From the NCBI GenBank assembly GCA_016869775.1, contig VGDJ01000001.1:1-26764 (forward strand): DNA of 26,764 nucleotides, read 5' to 3'. This stretch comes from Alphaproteobacteria bacterium. GTDB lineage: Bacteria; Pseudomonadota; Alphaproteobacteria; Rickettsiales; UBA1997. This document shows, piece by piece, positions 24,973 through 26,764 of the stretch. The notes under the pieces were generated by a model. That model was not told the origin of the DNA. It was given only the letters and a program-made list of their open reading frames with translations, and did no database searches. The position numbers and the translations under genes were made by a program. Numbering within the stretch: position 1 is the stretch's first letter; the number at the start of each line of letters is the position of its first letter.

Positions 24973-25822
24973 TAAATGTTTTTTCACTAAAATTTTCACT
25001 AAAATTTTTGGACTCAACAAAACTCCCAGAGTAGCTACCATCAATTTATCGGGCATTATTGGCAAAGACTCTAAACTTGAATCAGGAATAAATTTTTCAA
25101 ATCAAGCGCCACTTTTAAAAAAAGCTTTTGAAACCAAAAAAATATCTGCCGTTGCCATCTCTATCAACTCTCCCGGTGGCTCTCCGGTTCAATCTGAACT
25201 AATTTATAATTTTATTCGCGAACTATCAAAAAAGCATAAAATTCCAGTTTATACTTTTGCTCAAGACGTCTCAGCATCTGGCGGTTATTGGCTTTTACTT
25301 AGTGGCGACGAAATATACGCTCACAATTCTTCGATTATCGGCTCGATTGGCGTAATCTTTTCGAGCTTTGGATTTGTTGATTTAATCAAAAAAATTGGCG
25401 TTGAAAGACGCATTTATACCGAAGGCAAAAACAAAGCGATTCTCGACCCATTTTTGCCTGAAGATCTTGACAACATTGCCATTCTTAAAGAGGCGCAAAA
25501 AGACATTTTTGACAATTTCAAAAACATCGTAAGCCTGCACCGAGCAACCAAAATCAACAAATCGCCAGATGAATTATTCACGGGCGCTTTTTGGGCCGGC
25601 TCAACCGCGTTTAAACTTGGTTTGATTGATGGCATTGCCGATTTGCGTCAAAAAATGCAAGAAAAATTTGGTGATGATGTTGAGTTTATTGAGATCACTC
25701 CAAGAAAAACTTTTATAAAAAATCTAATTAGCGAAAAATCTTTGGGTCTTAGTGGCCAAGCCTTTGAAGATATCTTAAATAAAATCGAAGAACGAATTTC
25801 CTTCAACAAATTTGGCTTATAA
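24953..25822 (+). CDS. sppA: S49 family peptidase (SppA-like)
   Basis: A 289-residue single-domain S49 serine peptidase. The catalytic serine is S109 (DVSASGGYW) and the lysine K161 (TEGKNKAILDPF), 52 residues apart, the same spacing as the Ser/Lys dyad of Bacillus SppA. Other family signatures are SINSPGGSPVQSE (70-82) and the NSSIIGSIGVI strand. Unlike classic SppA it has no N-terminal membrane helix, only a short basic Cys-containing stretch, so it is probably peripheral or cytoplasmic, like several short alphaproteobacterial S49 members. SppA proteins digest cleaved signal peptides in the membrane. The gene overlaps the MFS gene by 20 bases and precedes the OTU gene by about 65. Confidence 0.88.
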   Translation: MTHCNHNKCFFTKIFTKIFGLNKTPRVATINLSGIIGKDSKLESGINFSNQAPLLKKAFETKKISAVAISINSPGGSPVQSELIYNFIRELSKKHKIPVYTFAQDVSASGGYWLLLSGDEIYAHNSSIIGSIGVIFSSFGFVDLIKKIGVERRIYTEGKNKAILDPFLPEDLDNIAILKEAQKDIFDNFKNIVSLHRATKINKSPDELFTGAFWAGSTAFKLGLIDGIADLRQKMQEKFGDDVEFIEITPRKTFIKNLISEKSLGLSGQAFEDILNKIEERISFNKFGL

Positions 25823-25887
25823 TTTTTTTAAAAAACCTTATTTTATCTCTCTTAAAAAACAATTTTCACAAAATTTTAATTTAAAAT

Positions 25888-26764
25888 TTGAAATCCTCAG
25901 CCCCTCAAAACACAGATAACCACAAATGGTTTGTTGACTCATATACCGAAGCTAACAACAACTATACTTCCGGAAATGGAATTGGAATTGCTTCAGCCAT
26001 ATACCCGGTACCAGAAAAATTTGATGAGATGGCGCGCACTTCTTTCCCTTATCATCAAACAATTCGTGGCAACGGCGCTTGTTATCTGAACTCTTGCTTG
26101 GTTGGAATATTAAATAAATGCGTGAACGATCAACATAAATGGCAAAAATTTAAAGATAACGTTGCCAAACTTTTTCCAGGTGCTTCAAACATAATTAACC
26201 AAATCGAAGAGCGAGCAAAGTCTGTTGATTCTAGTGCCTTAAACAAAGGTTTAGATCGAATAAAACTCAATCAAATGTTGCAAGAAAAAGGAGAAGGCAA
26301 CCTTGGCACGCAACTCGCTAAAGAAATTTTGATTAAAGAACATCAAACTTTGATTCAAATTTATGATCTAAAAATTGCTGGAGAACAAACAAGATTAGAT
26401 CGGGCAAGAAGCCCAAATAAAAATGAACTTGCGAGTGCTCATCAAGCAAATATCGATATATATAATACATACAAAGGTTATATCCAAAAGGCAGGAAATA
26501 ATTTTGCAACAAGTTATGAAGAGGCTATGCTTGTGCCTTATGTTAATGATCTAACTCGGGGCATGCGAAATAACGGTGGATCGCTCACAATTCTCACATT
26601 TAAAGCAAATACAATTAAGAACCCTAATTTTTTAGGAAATCGTGATCAAGATACGATATGTTTATATAATCCCGGCGGCCACTTCGATCTTTTATATAGT
26701 AAAGAAGATTCAATTTGCCATGAACTTAATAGTCAAAATCAGCAAGCCACAACAATTAGGGATA
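25888..26764 (+). CDS. Otubain-like OTU cysteine protease, putative deubiquitinase effector (cut by the window end)
   Basis: An open frame of at least 292 codons running off the right edge. Its first usual start is TTG at 25888, six bases after an in-frame stop; the first ATG (26029) would cut into the domain. IRGNGACYLNS (59-69) matches the OTU cysteine loop (compare RPDGNCFYRAF of human OTUB1) with nucleophile C65. LYNPGGHFDLLY (259-270) matches the otubain histidine strand (YRPGHYDILY), giving H265 and D267. The two lie 200 residues apart, with a long charged helical stretch (about 98-205) between them, similar in plan to the insertion in Legionella Lot deubiquitinases. The aspartate usual three before the cysteine is N62. 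Bacteria have no ubiquitin, so a host target is likely. No signal peptide is visible; a dedicated secretion route would be required. Confidence 0.72.
   Translation, partial: MKSSAPQNTDNHKWFVDSYTEANNNYTSGNGIGIASAIYPVPEKFDEMARTSFPYHQTIRGNGACYLNSCLVGILNKCVNDQHKWQKFKDNVAKLFPGASNIINQIEERAKSVDSSALNKGLDRIKLNQMLQEKGEGNLGTQLAKEILIKEHQTLIQIYDLKIAGEQTRLDRARSPNKNELASAHQANIDIYNTYKGYIQKAGNNFATSYEEAMLVPYVNDLTRGMRNNGGSLTILTFKANTIKNPNFLGNRDQDTICLYNPGGHFDLLYSKEDSICHELNSQNQQATTIRD

Overview
The window is AT-rich, densely coding DNA that most resembles a host-associated alphaproteobacterium. A Rickettsiales- or Holosporales-like lineage that still keeps amino-acid biosynthesis would fit; this is inferred from gene content, not from a database match. 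The clues are a RegB/RegA redox two-component pair, LpxI-type lipid A synthesis, an IalB-family periplasmic protein, a PTR1/FolM-like reductase, weak ribosome binding sites with frequent TTG start candidates, and a eukaryote-like OTU protease at the right edge. The presence of leuC argues against a fully reduced, amino-acid-auxotrophic parasite.

Layout. 1-307 has no convincing gene and is unusually rich in GTCGC/GCGAC repeats and hairpins. 308-10459 is a signalling region. It holds two paralogous giant hybrid kinases (308-2896 and 7790-10459, both minus) whose N-terminal six-helix sensor and kinase core look like CqsS/LqsS, the receptors for alpha-hydroxyketone autoinducers, but which carry REC-REC-HPt fused in the same chain. 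Between them lie a homologue of cyanobacterial acyl-ACP reductase (AAR), a convergent overlapping PP-loop ATPase of the N-acetyl-sugar amidotransferase type, a small DUF2798 membrane protein, and regB-regA. 10639-11898 is a FadL-family outer-membrane transporter with a strong terminator behind it.

12313-20308 is one long plus-strand run of nine genes with overlaps or very short gaps: obgE, a PTR1/FolM-like reductase, lpxI, the CCA-adding enzyme, a small helical protein of unknown function, a polyprenyl diphosphate synthase, an IalB-like protein, an EptA-like phosphoethanolamine transferase and a membrane-anchored HCx5R phosphatase. The lipid carrier, lipid A and envelope modification genes make it partly an envelope operon.

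20413-22027 (minus) is ymdB-yebC. Plus-strand leuC, an MFS transporter, an S49 peptidase and an otubain-like OTU cysteine protease (25888 to beyond the window) follow. The last is the strongest host-interaction candidate.

Three genes (the MFS transporter, yebC and the DUF2798 protein) each appear to carry one single-base frame disruption. The common cause could be sequencing or assembly indels or real gene decay; the sequence alone cannot decide.
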